Source: AC-32 sp036522595
GTDB taxonomy: Bacteria > Actinomycetota > Thermoleophilia > Gaiellales > Gaiellaceae
Direction: 5' to 3'
Assembly: GCA_036522595.1 (NCBI GenBank)
Contig: DATDFL010000038.1
Coordinates: 1-14,365 of the forward strand
Length of the DNA stretch: 14,365 nucleotides
In this document: piece by piece, positions 1-6,704 of the stretch
Layout of the letters: the number at the start of each line of letters is the position of its first letter
How positions within the stretch are numbered: the stretch's first letter is position 1
Translations under genes and position numbers: made by a program
Notes under the pieces: model-generated
The model's input: only the letters and a program-made list of their open reading frames with translations
The model's database searches: none
What the model was told of the DNA's origin: nothing

Positions 1-44
1 TCCGGATCGGTGATCCGCACCATCGTGTGCAGGAAGCGCGCCAC
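1..44 (-). CDS. Start of a probable glyoxalase/VOC-fold protein (partial, leaves window)
   Basis: Only the first 14 codons are present. From a GTG at 44 the minus strand reads VARFLHTMVRITDP and then leaves the window. This pattern (FLHTM-x-R-hydrophobic, then D-P) is typical of the first strand of glyoxalase I and related VOC metalloenzymes, where the His would be the first metal ligand. That is recognition from a very short stretch, so the family call is tentative. It begins 19 nt after the stop of the HD-GYP gene on the same strand, so it may be the last gene of that transcript. No strong Shine-Dalgarno sequence is visible. An in-frame ATG at 23 is an alternative start. Confidence 0.5.
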   Translation of the reverse strand, partial: MARFLHTMVRITDP

Positions 45-63
45 GGCGGCAATCGTGTCAGAT

Positions 64-1431
64 CTAAGCGGCTGCGCGGTGCGTGTGGGCGCTCGTGACG
101 ATCGACTCCGGGCTCGTGCGCCACAGGAAGCGGAGCGCTTCGACGACCTTCGGGCAGAACTGCGTGCCCGCGTGATCCTGGATCTCCGCGAGGGCGGCAA
201 CCAGGGATCGTGCGGGACGGTATGGCCGGTCCGAGGTCAGTGCGTCGAGCGCGTCGGCCACGAACACGATCCGAGCCGGCAGGGGGATGTCGTCGCCCGC
301 GAGGCCGTCCGGATAACCGGCGCCGTCGATGCGCTCATGGCTTGACCGAGCGCATTGGCGAACGATCGGATGGAGGTCGAGCTCCGAGAGGATGTAGTCG
401 GAGGTCAGCGGGTGGGTCTTGATGACAGCCCACTCAGCCTCGTGAAGCGGCCCGCGCTTGCTCAGAATCTGCTCGGGCACCCCGATCTTGCCGATGTCGT
501 GGAGGAGCGCCCCGATCTCGATCGCCTCGAGCTCCTCGCCCGTGTAGCCGAGCTGCTTCGCCAGCGCCACGGCGAGCGCCGCGACGCGGTCGATGTGACC
601 TCCCGTGTAGGCGTCTTTCGCGTCGAGGCTGCGCGAGAGCGCTGCGATCGTGTCGCGGTGCGCGCGCCGCAGTTGCTGGTTCACCTGCCGGATCTCTTCG
701 ACGGCGGCCGTCGTGCGCTCGAGGTATTGCCGCACCGAAACGATCATCAACGCAGGCGGCAACGCGAACGCGACCAGGCCCGCGACGCCGACCTGCTCGT
801 AGGCGATGGCGGCGGCGAGCGCGAGGGGCCCGAAGGAAACGAAGTACAGACGGGCCCAGTGGAAGCGCTCGAGCCAGATCGTGCGCAAGGGGATCCCTTC
901 GGCAAGGCTCATCGCAAGGCACAGGGTTCCGTTGTTGATTGCCGCGTACAAGCATCCGGCGACGAAGGCGGCCGAGAACCGGCCGGCACCCTGGAGCCCC
1001 TCGAAGGCGAGCGCTGCCGCGCCGGCCGGAAGCGCGAAATTCGCGCCGTCGAACACCGCCTTGTAGAGCTGGCCGCGGCTCCGCAACCACTGAGCGAGAG
1101 CCGCCAGGAGCGCGATTGCCATGGCCGCACCGGCATCGAGGACGAAGGCGGCGGCGAGGATCCCGATCGCAGAGACGCTCACGCTGCCGCGTCCGTAGAC
1201 GCGGATGGAGAACAGCTGCAGCGTCAGCGTCAGGAGCGCCATCGCGACCACTGTTCCGGGCCTGGTCGTAACAGTGTGCGCCACGACAGGCATCTGAACG
1301 GCGATCGCCACGGCGGCCGCCGCGCTGAGCCCACCGATCAGGGCGGCGACGCGCCCGTCGAGCGCGCGTGGCGCTGTCCGGGCGGCTAACGCATCGGGCA
1401 CGCTAGCCCCAGAGGTCGAAATCAAGGCCAT
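64..1431 (-). CDS. Membrane HD-GYP protein, probable c-di-GMP phosphodiesterase
   Basis: About 455 aa from the ATG at 1431. Residues ~27-235 form some six or seven hydrophobic helices of no family I recognise, followed by a coiled-coil-like linker (~236-265) and an HD-GYP domain (~266-435). Visible motifs are YTGGH (H279), HDIGKIG (H311, D312), KTHP (H340), SHERIDGAGYP (H365, G372-P374) and VADALDALTSDRPYR (D393). HD-GYP domains hydrolyse c-di-GMP, so this protein probably lowers the messenger at the membrane; substrate is inferred from family. The Glu usually four residues before the first His is Tyr here, and the first His of the usual HHE pair is Ser, which suggests a two-metal rather than three-metal site. 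The frame stays open to 1647, but the extra residues (PAGT/RAGT repeats) come from out-of-frame reading of the protease repeats and are not credible. The ATG at 1431 overlaps the protease end by 29 nt; a GTG at 1401, one base past the protease stop, is an equally good start. Confidence 0.9.
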   Translation of the reverse strand: MALISTSGASVPDALAARTAPRALDGRVAALIGGLSAAAAVAIAVQMPVVAHTVTTRPGTVVAMALLTLTLQLFSIRVYGRGSVSVSAIGILAAAFVLDAGAAMAIALLAALAQWLRSRGQLYKAVFDGANFALPAGAAALAFEGLQGAGRFSAAFVAGCLYAAINNGTLCLAMSLAEGIPLRTIWLERFHWARLYFVSFGPLALAAAIAYEQVGVAGLVAFALPPALMIVSVRQYLERTTAAVEEIRQVNQQLRRAHRDTIAALSRSLDAKDAYTGGHIDRVAALAVALAKQLGYTGEELEAIEIGALLHDIGKIGVPEQILSKRGPLHEAEWAVIKTHPLTSDYILSELDLHPIVRQCARSSHERIDGAGYPDGLAGDDIPLPARIVFVADALDALTSDRPYRPARSLVAALAEIQDHAGTQFCPKVVEALRFLWRTSPESIVTSAHTHRAAA

Positions 1432-2962
1432 CGGCGTTCCAGCCCGTCGCGTTCCAGCTCGAGGAATTCCAGCTCGAGGAGTTCCAGCTGGACGAATCCC
1501 AGTCGGCCGTGTCGTTCCAACTCGTCGAGTTCCAGCTGGAGGAGTTCCAGCTGGACGAGTTCCAGCTGGAGGAGTTCCAGCTCGTGGAGCTCCACTTCGA
1601 GGCAACGGTGCTGCCGGAGAGACAAGTTGAGCCCGGAGCGCAGACAAGCGCCTCGTAGCCCTGGTTCGCGCGCCCGGGCGTGCCGGCGAGGTTGTACGAC
1701 GAGCTCAGGCTGAGCGCGCCGACCCCCGAGCTCTTCGGCTTCGCGCCGTCTTTGGCGAGCAGCACCCACTTGAGGTTGTCGGGGCTGTAGTCCGGGTGGG
1801 CCTGGAAGATGATCGCCGCGGCTCCCGCGACCTGCGGCGCCGCGAATGAGGTGCCGTTCGCCGACACGTAGCCGCCGGGACTACGGTTTGCCGCGGGCGC
1901 AACAGCGTCGTAGGTGCTGCCGGCCGCCAGCATCGCCGCGACATGCCGGCCGGGCGCGACGAGCTCCGGCTTGTTGAAGCCGTCCATCGTCTTGCCCCGT
2001 GAGCTCCAGGGCAGGAGCATGTCGTCGCCCGGGCCGTTGGTTTCTTTCGTGTCGAAGGCGCCTACGGTCAGAACGAGCGGGTCGTTCGCGGGGGCGTAGT
2101 CGATCTCACCGGCGCCGCGGTTGCCCGCCGCCACGTCGACGAACACTCCGCTGGCCCAGAGCCGCTCTACCGCGAGATCGAGCGGGCTCTCTGTGTACGA
2201 GCTCTTCACGGTCTCGCCGAGCGAGAGGTTGACGACACGGATGTTGTACGTGTGCGCGTTGTCGAAGACCCACTTGAGAGCCGTGATCACGTCGCTCGTG
2301 CGCACACCGTCCGGGCGGTTGACGTTCAGCGAGTACACGGTCGCGCGCGGCGCAATCCCGATGAAACGCCCGTCGGCGCTCTGGCCCGCCGCGACGCCGG
2401 CCACGAGCGTGCCGTGGCCGACCGTGTCGTCGAGGGAGCCGTCCTGGCCGTCGAGCCGCACCTGGACGAGCCTCGTCCCGAGATCGGCCGAGGGCGTGAC
2501 GCCGCTGTCGATGACGGCGATCCCGACTCCCGAGCCCGTGACGCCGGCGTTCCACGGGTTCGACGCCGAGTCGCGGACGGGAAAGATCGTCGCGAGGTTC
2601 GCTGCCGAAACGCTGGAAGCCGTGAACGCCACGCGCGCGTCTGGAGCGACCAGCGAGACGCCCGGACGCGACGCGAGTCGCCGGAGCTGGTCGGCTCGGA
2701 TCGTCGCAGCCACACCATCGTTGCCGAGGCGCTTGTCGATCCGGCCCGCATGCGCCGCCGCCGAGATTGCGCCCCGGCCCTGGACGATTACGTGCAGCCG
2801 TGCACGCGGGCCGGATCGCGAGGCGAGAGACGCGAGCGCGGAGGCGATCCTCCCGTGCCCGGCGGCCTCGACATGCCGTGCGCCGGCGCCTGCGCACGCG
2901 CAGACGACAGCTGCCAATACCGCAGCGGAGACGAACGCGAATGGCTTCGCGTTGAGCCGCAT
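1403..2962 (-). CDS. Secreted subtilisin-like serine protease (S8) with Trp-rich repeat tail
   Basis: 519 aa from the ATG at 2962, chosen because AGGAAGGGG lies about 10 nt upstream and the protein then opens with a clear Sec signal peptide (basic MRLNAK, hydrophobic ~8-24, Ala-rich cleavage region ~25-30). The frame stays open to 3082, but that would bury the signal. A propeptide-like region (~35-115) precedes the S8 domain. Catalytic residues are visible: D152 in AVIDSGV, H183 in GHGTLVAG, S372 in NGTSFAAPQVAG, with oxyanion N281 in AAGNRG. All are intact, so this should be an active exported endopeptidase; its substrate is unknown. C441 and C447 may form a disulfide. Residues ~457-508 are a pentapeptide array (S-S-W-N-S type) ending in DGLDFDLWG. 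The gene has its own 88-nt leader after the ABC operon and runs directly into the HD-GYP gene. Confidence 0.93.
   Translation of the reverse strand: MRLNAKPFAFVSAAVLAAVVCACAGAGARHVEAAGHGRIASALASLASRSGPRARLHVIVQGRGAISAAAHAGRIDKRLGNDGVAATIRADQLRRLASRPGVSLVAPDARVAFTASSVSAANLATIFPVRDSASNPWNAGVTGSGVGIAVIDSGVTPSADLGTRLVQVRLDGQDGSLDDTVGHGTLVAGVAAGQSADGRFIGIAPRATVYSLNVNRPDGVRTSDVITALKWVFDNAHTYNIRVVNLSLGETVKSSYTESPLDLAVERLWASGVFVDVAAGNRGAGEIDYAPANDPLVLTVGAFDTKETNGPGDDMLLPWSSRGKTMDGFNKPELVAPGRHVAAMLAAGSTYDAVAPAANRSPGGYVSANGTSFAAPQVAGAAAIIFQAHPDYSPDNLKWVLLAKDGAKPKSSGVGALSLSSSYNLAGTPGRANQGYEALVCAPGSTCLSGSTVASKWSSTSWNSSSWNSSSWNSSSWNSTSWNDTADWDSSSWNSSSWNSSSWNATGWNADGLDFDLWG
1439..1594 (-). repeat. 15-nt coding repeat array encoding Trp-Asn-Ser pentapeptides
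   Basis: The protease tail is built of about ten 15-nt units with the shared core GAGTTCCAGCT (plus-strand view), each encoding five residues of the type S-S-W-N-S. Tryptophans fall at residues 457, 462, 467, 472, 477, 482, 488, 493, 498, 503 and 508. The spacing is exactly five except one six-residue step (482 to 488), where NDTAD replaces the usual NSSS. Units differ at synonymous positions and by S/T, N/D changes, so the array has drifted rather than duplicated very recently. Similar Trp/Ser-rich tails occur on some actinobacterial S8 proteases; their role (wall or surface attachment, self-assembly) is not known to me. Confidence 0.9.
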
Positions 2963-3050
2963 GTGGAGAATGCCCCTTCCTTGAAATTGCCGCGTACTCC
3001 GGTTATGGCCGCTAACAAGCCGATGCGCCTCCCCCGCCCGGGTGATGCCT
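2963..3050 (-). other. Intergenic region between ABC operon and protease gene
   Basis: These 88 nt separate the last permease from the protease start. They hold the protease ribosome-binding site (AGGAAGGGG near 2973-2981). I see no Rho-independent terminator with a U-tract and no riboswitch core I can recognise. A TTGTTA hexamer (near 3013-3018, minus strand) has no convincing -10 partner at normal spacing, so separate transcription of the protease cannot be shown from sequence alone. Confidence 0.4.
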
Positions 3051-4016
3051 CTATCGCTCTTCCCGCACGTACGGCACACCAAGTGCGGCGGGCGCGCCGA
3101 GCCAGCGGCGCGTCGAGCTCGCCGAGACCAGCACGAGCACGACGATCGTCATCAGGTACGGGAGCGAGTTCGTCCAGAGCGCAGTCGGGCCGAGGTGGAT
3201 CTCGCGGGCCTGCAGCTCCGGCGCGAGGTCCTGCAGCGCGCCGAAGAAATACGCGCCGACGAGGCACAGCTCGGGCCGCCAGAACGCGAAGATCACCAGC
3301 GCGATCGCGATCCAGCCCGCGCCGCCGGTGATCCCGTCGACCCACTGCGGCGTGATCGCGAGCGTGAACGTCGCGCCCGCGACTCCCGCGAGAGCGCCGC
3401 CGACGAGCACGTGCGCGTAGCGGTAGGCGGCCACGTTGATGCCCATTGCGTCCGCCGCCGCCGGGGCGTCACCGACGGCGCGCAGGTTCAGCCCGGGACG
3501 CGTCCGCGTCAGGTAGAGCCAGACCAGGACGACGAGCACCCAGGACGCGTAGACGAGCACGTTGTGGCCGAAGACGATCGGCCCCACGATCGGCCAGTCC
3601 TGCCAGCTCGAAGGAAACACCGCGTGGAAGGTGTGCCGCGCCGGGTTCTCGCCGAGGTTGAAGTCGTTCCCGAGGTACGACGAGAGGCCCGCCGCTCCCG
3701 CGAAGATCGTCAGCGCCAGGCCGGAGACGATCTGGCTCGCGCGCAGCGTGATCACCAGGAACGCGTGGAACAGCGACACGGCCGCTCCCGCCAGCGCGGC
3801 AATCCCGATCGCGGCCGCGAGCGCGACCCCTGCTGACGCGTGGAACCGCTCCACCGTCCAGAACCCCGTGACGGCCCCGATCAGCATCATTCCCTCGACC
3901 CCGAGGTTCAGCACTCCCGAGCGCTCCGCGAGCAGCTCGCCCAGAGACGCGAACAGCAGCGGCGTCCCGTAGCCGATCCCGGACGCAATCAGGACGACGA
4001 GCAGCGAGTTGTTCAC
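3051..4016 (-). CDS. BMP-type ABC importer, permease subunit 2 (NupQ/YufQ-like)
   Basis: 321 aa, about eight to ten hydrophobic segments. The N-terminal stretch GTPLLFASLGELLAERSG followed by VLNLGVEGMMLIGA is the hallmark of the second permease of sugar/nucleoside-type importers that work with BMP-family binding proteins (BPD_transp_2 fold). The C-terminal GAPAALGVPY segment also fits. It should form the transmembrane channel together with the neighbouring permease and be driven by the double ATPase. The start is GTG at 4016, sharing GTGA with the stop of the upstream permease (4-nt overlap), with GGAGG four nt upstream at 4021-4025. Translational coupling is therefore likely. It is the last gene of the operon. 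The substrate cannot be read from the permease; nucleosides or related bases are the usual cargo of the family. Confidence 0.93.
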   Translation of the reverse strand: MNNSLLVVLIASGIGYGTPLLFASLGELLAERSGVLNLGVEGMMLIGAVTGFWTVERFHASAGVALAAAIGIAALAGAAVSLFHAFLVITLRASQIVSGLALTIFAGAAGLSSYLGNDFNLGENPARHTFHAVFPSSWQDWPIVGPIVFGHNVLVYASWVLVVLVWLYLTRTRPGLNLRAVGDAPAAADAMGINVAAYRYAHVLVGGALAGVAGATFTLAITPQWVDGITGGAGWIAIALVIFAFWRPELCLVGAYFFGALQDLAPELQAREIHLGPTALWTNSLPYLMTIVVLVLVSASSTRRWLGAPAALGVPYVREER

Positions 4017-5110
4017 GTCGCCTCCGCCGCGGGCGCAGCGCCCGCCCGCTCACGCCGCCGGACACGTACCCGGTAGCGCACCAGCAGCTCGCCGCCCAGA
4101 GCCGAGAACAGGATGATCCCCTGGATCACGCCGACGAGCCCGGCCGGGAAGTCCGGCCCCTGCAGCGAGTTGCCCGCGTTCTGGAGCCCGCCGATCAGAA
4201 AGGCCACGACGAGCACCGCGAACGGGTTGTATCGGGCCAGCGCCGCGACGACGATTCCGGAGTAGCCGTAGAACTGCTTCTGCAAGCCGTTCGGATCGGC
4301 GTCGAGCGTGTGCCGGAAGTCGCCGTCCTGGCTTGCGCCCCCGAGCCCGGCGATCGCCCCGGAGATCGCCATCACCGCGATGATCTTCCGGCGCGTCCGC
4401 ATGCCCGCGTACTTGGCCGCCCGCGGCGAGTCGCCGAGGATCGTCGCCTCGAAGCCGAACCGCGTCCGCGAGTACAGGACCCAGAGCAGCGCCGCAACGC
4501 CGATCGCGAAGCCGGCGCCCAGCGGGAGCGCGACCCCGCCGTGGACGTGCACCGTGGCGGCCGGCCAGATCGCCGAGTTGGGCAGGTCCTTGCTGGTCGG
4601 AAAGACCGAGGCGTTGAAGCCCTTCGTCTCGCGCCAGTACGACTGGCTGTTGAAGATCAGGTACGTCAGCAGGTAGCCCGCGACGTAGTTGAGCATCAGC
4701 GAGGTGATGATCTCGTTCGTCCGGAAGAAGGCGCGGAGGAGCCCGGGGATGAGCGCCCAAGCCGCGCCGCCCGCGCAGCCCGCGACGACCATCGCGGCGA
4801 TCGCGAAGGCCGAGGGCCCGCCGTTGCCGCCGAAGTAGAGCCCCGCCGCCGCGGCCGTGATCGCGCCGATGTACAGCTGGCCCTCGCCGCCGATGTTGAA
4901 GAGCCGCATCCGGAAGGCCGCCGCGGCCGCGAGCCCCGTGAACGCGAGCGGCGTCGCCGAGACGAGCGTGTCCCCGAGCGCGCCGTGGTTCAGGAACGCC
5001 GCGTCGAAGAGCTTGCGGTAGCTGGACAGCGCGTTGTGCCCGGTCGCCAGCAGCACGAGCCCTGATGCGAAGAACGCAAAGACCAACGACGCCGCGGGCA
5101 CGGCGAACAT
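4013..5110 (-). CDS. BMP-type ABC importer, permease subunit 1 (NupP/YufP-like)
   Basis: At least 365 aa from the ATG at 5110, with multiple membrane helices. Recognisable family segments are FTGLAAAAAFRMRLFNIGGE followed by GQLYIGAI, then LRAFFRTNEIITSLMLNYVA, and GYSGIVVAALARYNPF. It pairs with the downstream permease to form the pore. The start is unclear. The ATG at 5110 begins inside the first membrane helix and has no Shine-Dalgarno. A GTG at 5206 keeps the frame open but overlaps the ATPase by 68 nt. Between them, GGGAGG at 5161-5166 sits five nt before an ATC codon (5155-5153), which would give a basic N-terminus (RVTIERRLRQPRW) ahead of the helix, as expected for such a permease. I give the conservative ATG. 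The stop overlaps the next gene by 4 nt. Confidence 0.9.
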   Translation of the reverse strand: MFAVPAASLVFAFFASGLVLLATGHNALSSYRKLFDAAFLNHGALGDTLVSATPLAFTGLAAAAAFRMRLFNIGGEGQLYIGAITAAAAGLYFGGNGGPSAFAIAAMVVAGCAGGAAWALIPGLLRAFFRTNEIITSLMLNYVAGYLLTYLIFNSQSYWRETKGFNASVFPTSKDLPNSAIWPAATVHVHGGVALPLGAGFAIGVAALLWVLYSRTRFGFEATILGDSPRAAKYAGMRTRRKIIAVMAISGAIAGLGGASQDGDFRHTLDADPNGLQKQFYGYSGIVVAALARYNPFAVLVVAFLIGGLQNAGNSLQGPDFPAGLVGVIQGIILFSALGGELLVRYRVRVRRRERAGAAPAAEAT

Positions 5111-5138
5111 GAGCCACCGCGGCTGACGGAGCCGCCGC

Positions 5139-6704
5139 TCAATCGTGACGCGGATCTTCGCCTCCCGCCATCTGCAGCCCGATCTCCTCGACGTTCGCCT
5201 GGGCACGCGGCGTCTCGCCGACGATGCGGCCCTCGTAGAGCACGACGATCCGGTCGGCCAGCATCAGGATCTCGTCGAGGTCCTCGCTGATCAGCAGCAC
5301 GCCGACGCCGTTCGCCGCGGCCTCGTTCAGGTACGTGTGGACGCTCTCGATCGCGCCGACGTCGAGCCCGCGCGTCGGCGAGGCGGCCACGAGCAGCTTC
5401 GGCTTACCGGAGAACTCGCGGGCGAGCACCACCTTCTGCAGGTTGCCGCCTGAGAGCAGCCGCACCGGCGCCTGCGGGCCCGGGGCCGAGATCCGGTAGC
5501 TCTTGATCAGCTCCACCGCGCGCTCGCGTATCCGCCGCAGCCGCAACAGCGGGCCCGTAGAAGCAGGCGCCTCGCGGTACGACTTGAGGGCGAGGTTCGA
5601 CGCGATGCTGACACTCGGCGCCAGGCCGGTGCCGAGCCGGTCCTCGGGGACGTACGCGACCCCGCACCGTATCGCCGAGCGCGGATCGCCCGAGCGCGGC
5701 TTCCGGTCGCCGAGGCGCACCGTCCCCTTCGCTGCCGGCCGAACCCCGGCGATCGTCTCGGCGAGCTCGCGCTGGCCGTTTCCCGCGACCCCCGCGACCG
5801 CGACGATCTCACCGGCGCGCACCTGCAGCGAGACGCCCTTCACGGCCGCCTCACCGCGATCGCCGTCCGCCCAGACGCCGTCGAGCGCGAGCACCGCGTC
5901 GCCGGGCTCTCGAGGCTCGGCCCGCACGCCCTCCCCCATGCCCCGGCCGACCATCAGCTCGGCGAGCGAGCGCGGAGTCGCTTCGGCCGCGTCGACGGCC
6001 GCAACGTTCTTGCCGGCCCGCAGCACGGTCACGCGATCCGAGACCGCCTTCACCTCGTGCAGCTTGTGGGAGATGAAGACGATCGTTCGTCCGTCCGCGG
6101 CCATCTCGCGCAGCGTCCCGAAGAGCACCTCGGCCTCCTGCGGGGTCAGCACCGCCGTCGGCTCGTCGAGGATCAAGATCTTGGCGTCGAGGTAGAGCGC
6201 CTTCAGGATCTCGACGCGCTGCTGCTCGCCCACCGAGAGCTGCCAGATGCGGGCCCGCGGGTCGACGGCGAGCCCGTACCGCTCGCCCAGCTCCGCGACG
6301 CGCCGCTCGATCGCCCGCGACCGCAGACGGAACGGGCGGCTGTGATCGACGAGCGCCACGTTCTCGGCGACGGTGAACCGCTCCACGAGCCGGAAGTGCT
6401 GGTGAACCATCGAGACCCCCGCGTCGAGGGCATCGCGCGGCGCGTGGAAGTCGACGCGCTCGCCGTAGAGCCAGATCTCGCCCTCGTCCGGCCGGTAGAG
6501 CCCGGTCAGGATGTTCGAGAGCGTGCTCTTGCCGGCGCCGTTCTCGCCGAGCAGCGCGTGCACCTCGCCCGCGGCCGCCTCGAAGTCGACGTCCTCGTTC
6601 GCGACGACGCCGGGGAACCGCTTCGTGATGCCGCGCATCGAGACGGCAGGAGGGGCGCTGTCCGCGCCCCTCCCGGTCACCTCTGGAACGGTGGCTTCGG
6701 GCAC
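5139..6704 (-). CDS. BMP-type ABC importer, double-domain ATPase (NupO/YufO-like)
   Basis: 521 aa with two fused nucleotide-binding domains, the layout of sugar/nucleoside-type importers. Domain 1: Walker A GENGAGKST (53-61), Q-loop Q102, signature LSVGEQQRVEI (156-166), Walker B ILILDEP (D180, E181) and switch His H213 in ISHKLHE. Domain 2: the Walker A position is GVAGNGQRE (305-313), lacking the Lys; the signature LLSGGNLQK (416-424) is good; the Walker B end reads AASPTRGLDVGA, without the catalytic Asp-Glu. Such a degenerate second site is normal in this family, so hydrolysis probably occurs mainly at one composite site. It powers uptake through the two downstream permeases. The GTG start at 6704 overlaps the TAG of the binding-protein gene by one base. 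An internal ATG at 6638 is possible but would remove only a non-conserved leader. Confidence 0.95.
   Translation of the reverse strand: MPEATVPEVTGRGADSAPPAVSMRGITKRFPGVVANEDVDFEAAAGEVHALLGENGAGKSTLSNILTGLYRPDEGEIWLYGERVDFHAPRDALDAGVSMVHQHFRLVERFTVAENVALVDHSRPFRLRSRAIERRVAELGERYGLAVDPRARIWQLSVGEQQRVEILKALYLDAKILILDEPTAVLTPQEAEVLFGTLREMAADGRTIVFISHKLHEVKAVSDRVTVLRAGKNVAAVDAAEATPRSLAELMVGRGMGEGVRAEPREPGDAVLALDGVWADGDRGEAAVKGVSLQVRAGEIVAVAGVAGNGQRELAETIAGVRPAAKGTVRLGDRKPRSGDPRSAIRCGVAYVPEDRLGTGLAPSVSIASNLALKSYREAPASTGPLLRLRRIRERAVELIKSYRISAPGPQAPVRLLSGGNLQKVVLAREFSGKPKLLVAASPTRGLDVGAIESVHTYLNEAAANGVGVLLISEDLDEILMLADRIVVLYEGRIVGETPRAQANVEEIGLQMAGGEDPRHD
5153..5166 (-). promoter_or_regulatory. Shine-Dalgarno GGGAGG five nt before a possible ATC start of permease 1
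   Basis: On the minus strand the sequence reads GGGAGG-CGAAG-ATC, still inside the last codons of the ATPase gene. Position and strength fit a ribosome-binding site for permease 1, yet the codon in the start position is ATC. No ATG, GTG or TTG lies in this frame between 5206 and 5110. Either ATC is used as a rare start, or one base differs from the true sequence, or the site is coincidental. Confidence 0.4.

Noticed and set aside
355..1389. 344-codon open frame on the plus strand
   Set aside because: Antisense to the HD-GYP gene, Arg/Asp-rich composition, no recognisable motif; a high-GC artefact.
1439..1594. Short regular repeats as a possible CRISPR or satellite array
   Set aside because: The 15-nt period is in phase with codons of the protease and has no spacers; it is a protein repeat.
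1432..1647. N-terminal extension of the HD-GYP frame with PAGT/RAGT repeats
   Set aside because: It is an out-of-frame reading of the protease repeat array on the same strand; the repeat sequence simply lacks stops in several frames.
2963..3060. Possible riboswitch (c-di-GMP or c-di-AMP) in the protease leader
   Set aside because: GC-rich leader before a secreted hydrolase invited the idea, but I could not find the conserved core of either class; a covariance-model search (Rfam/Infernal) would decide.
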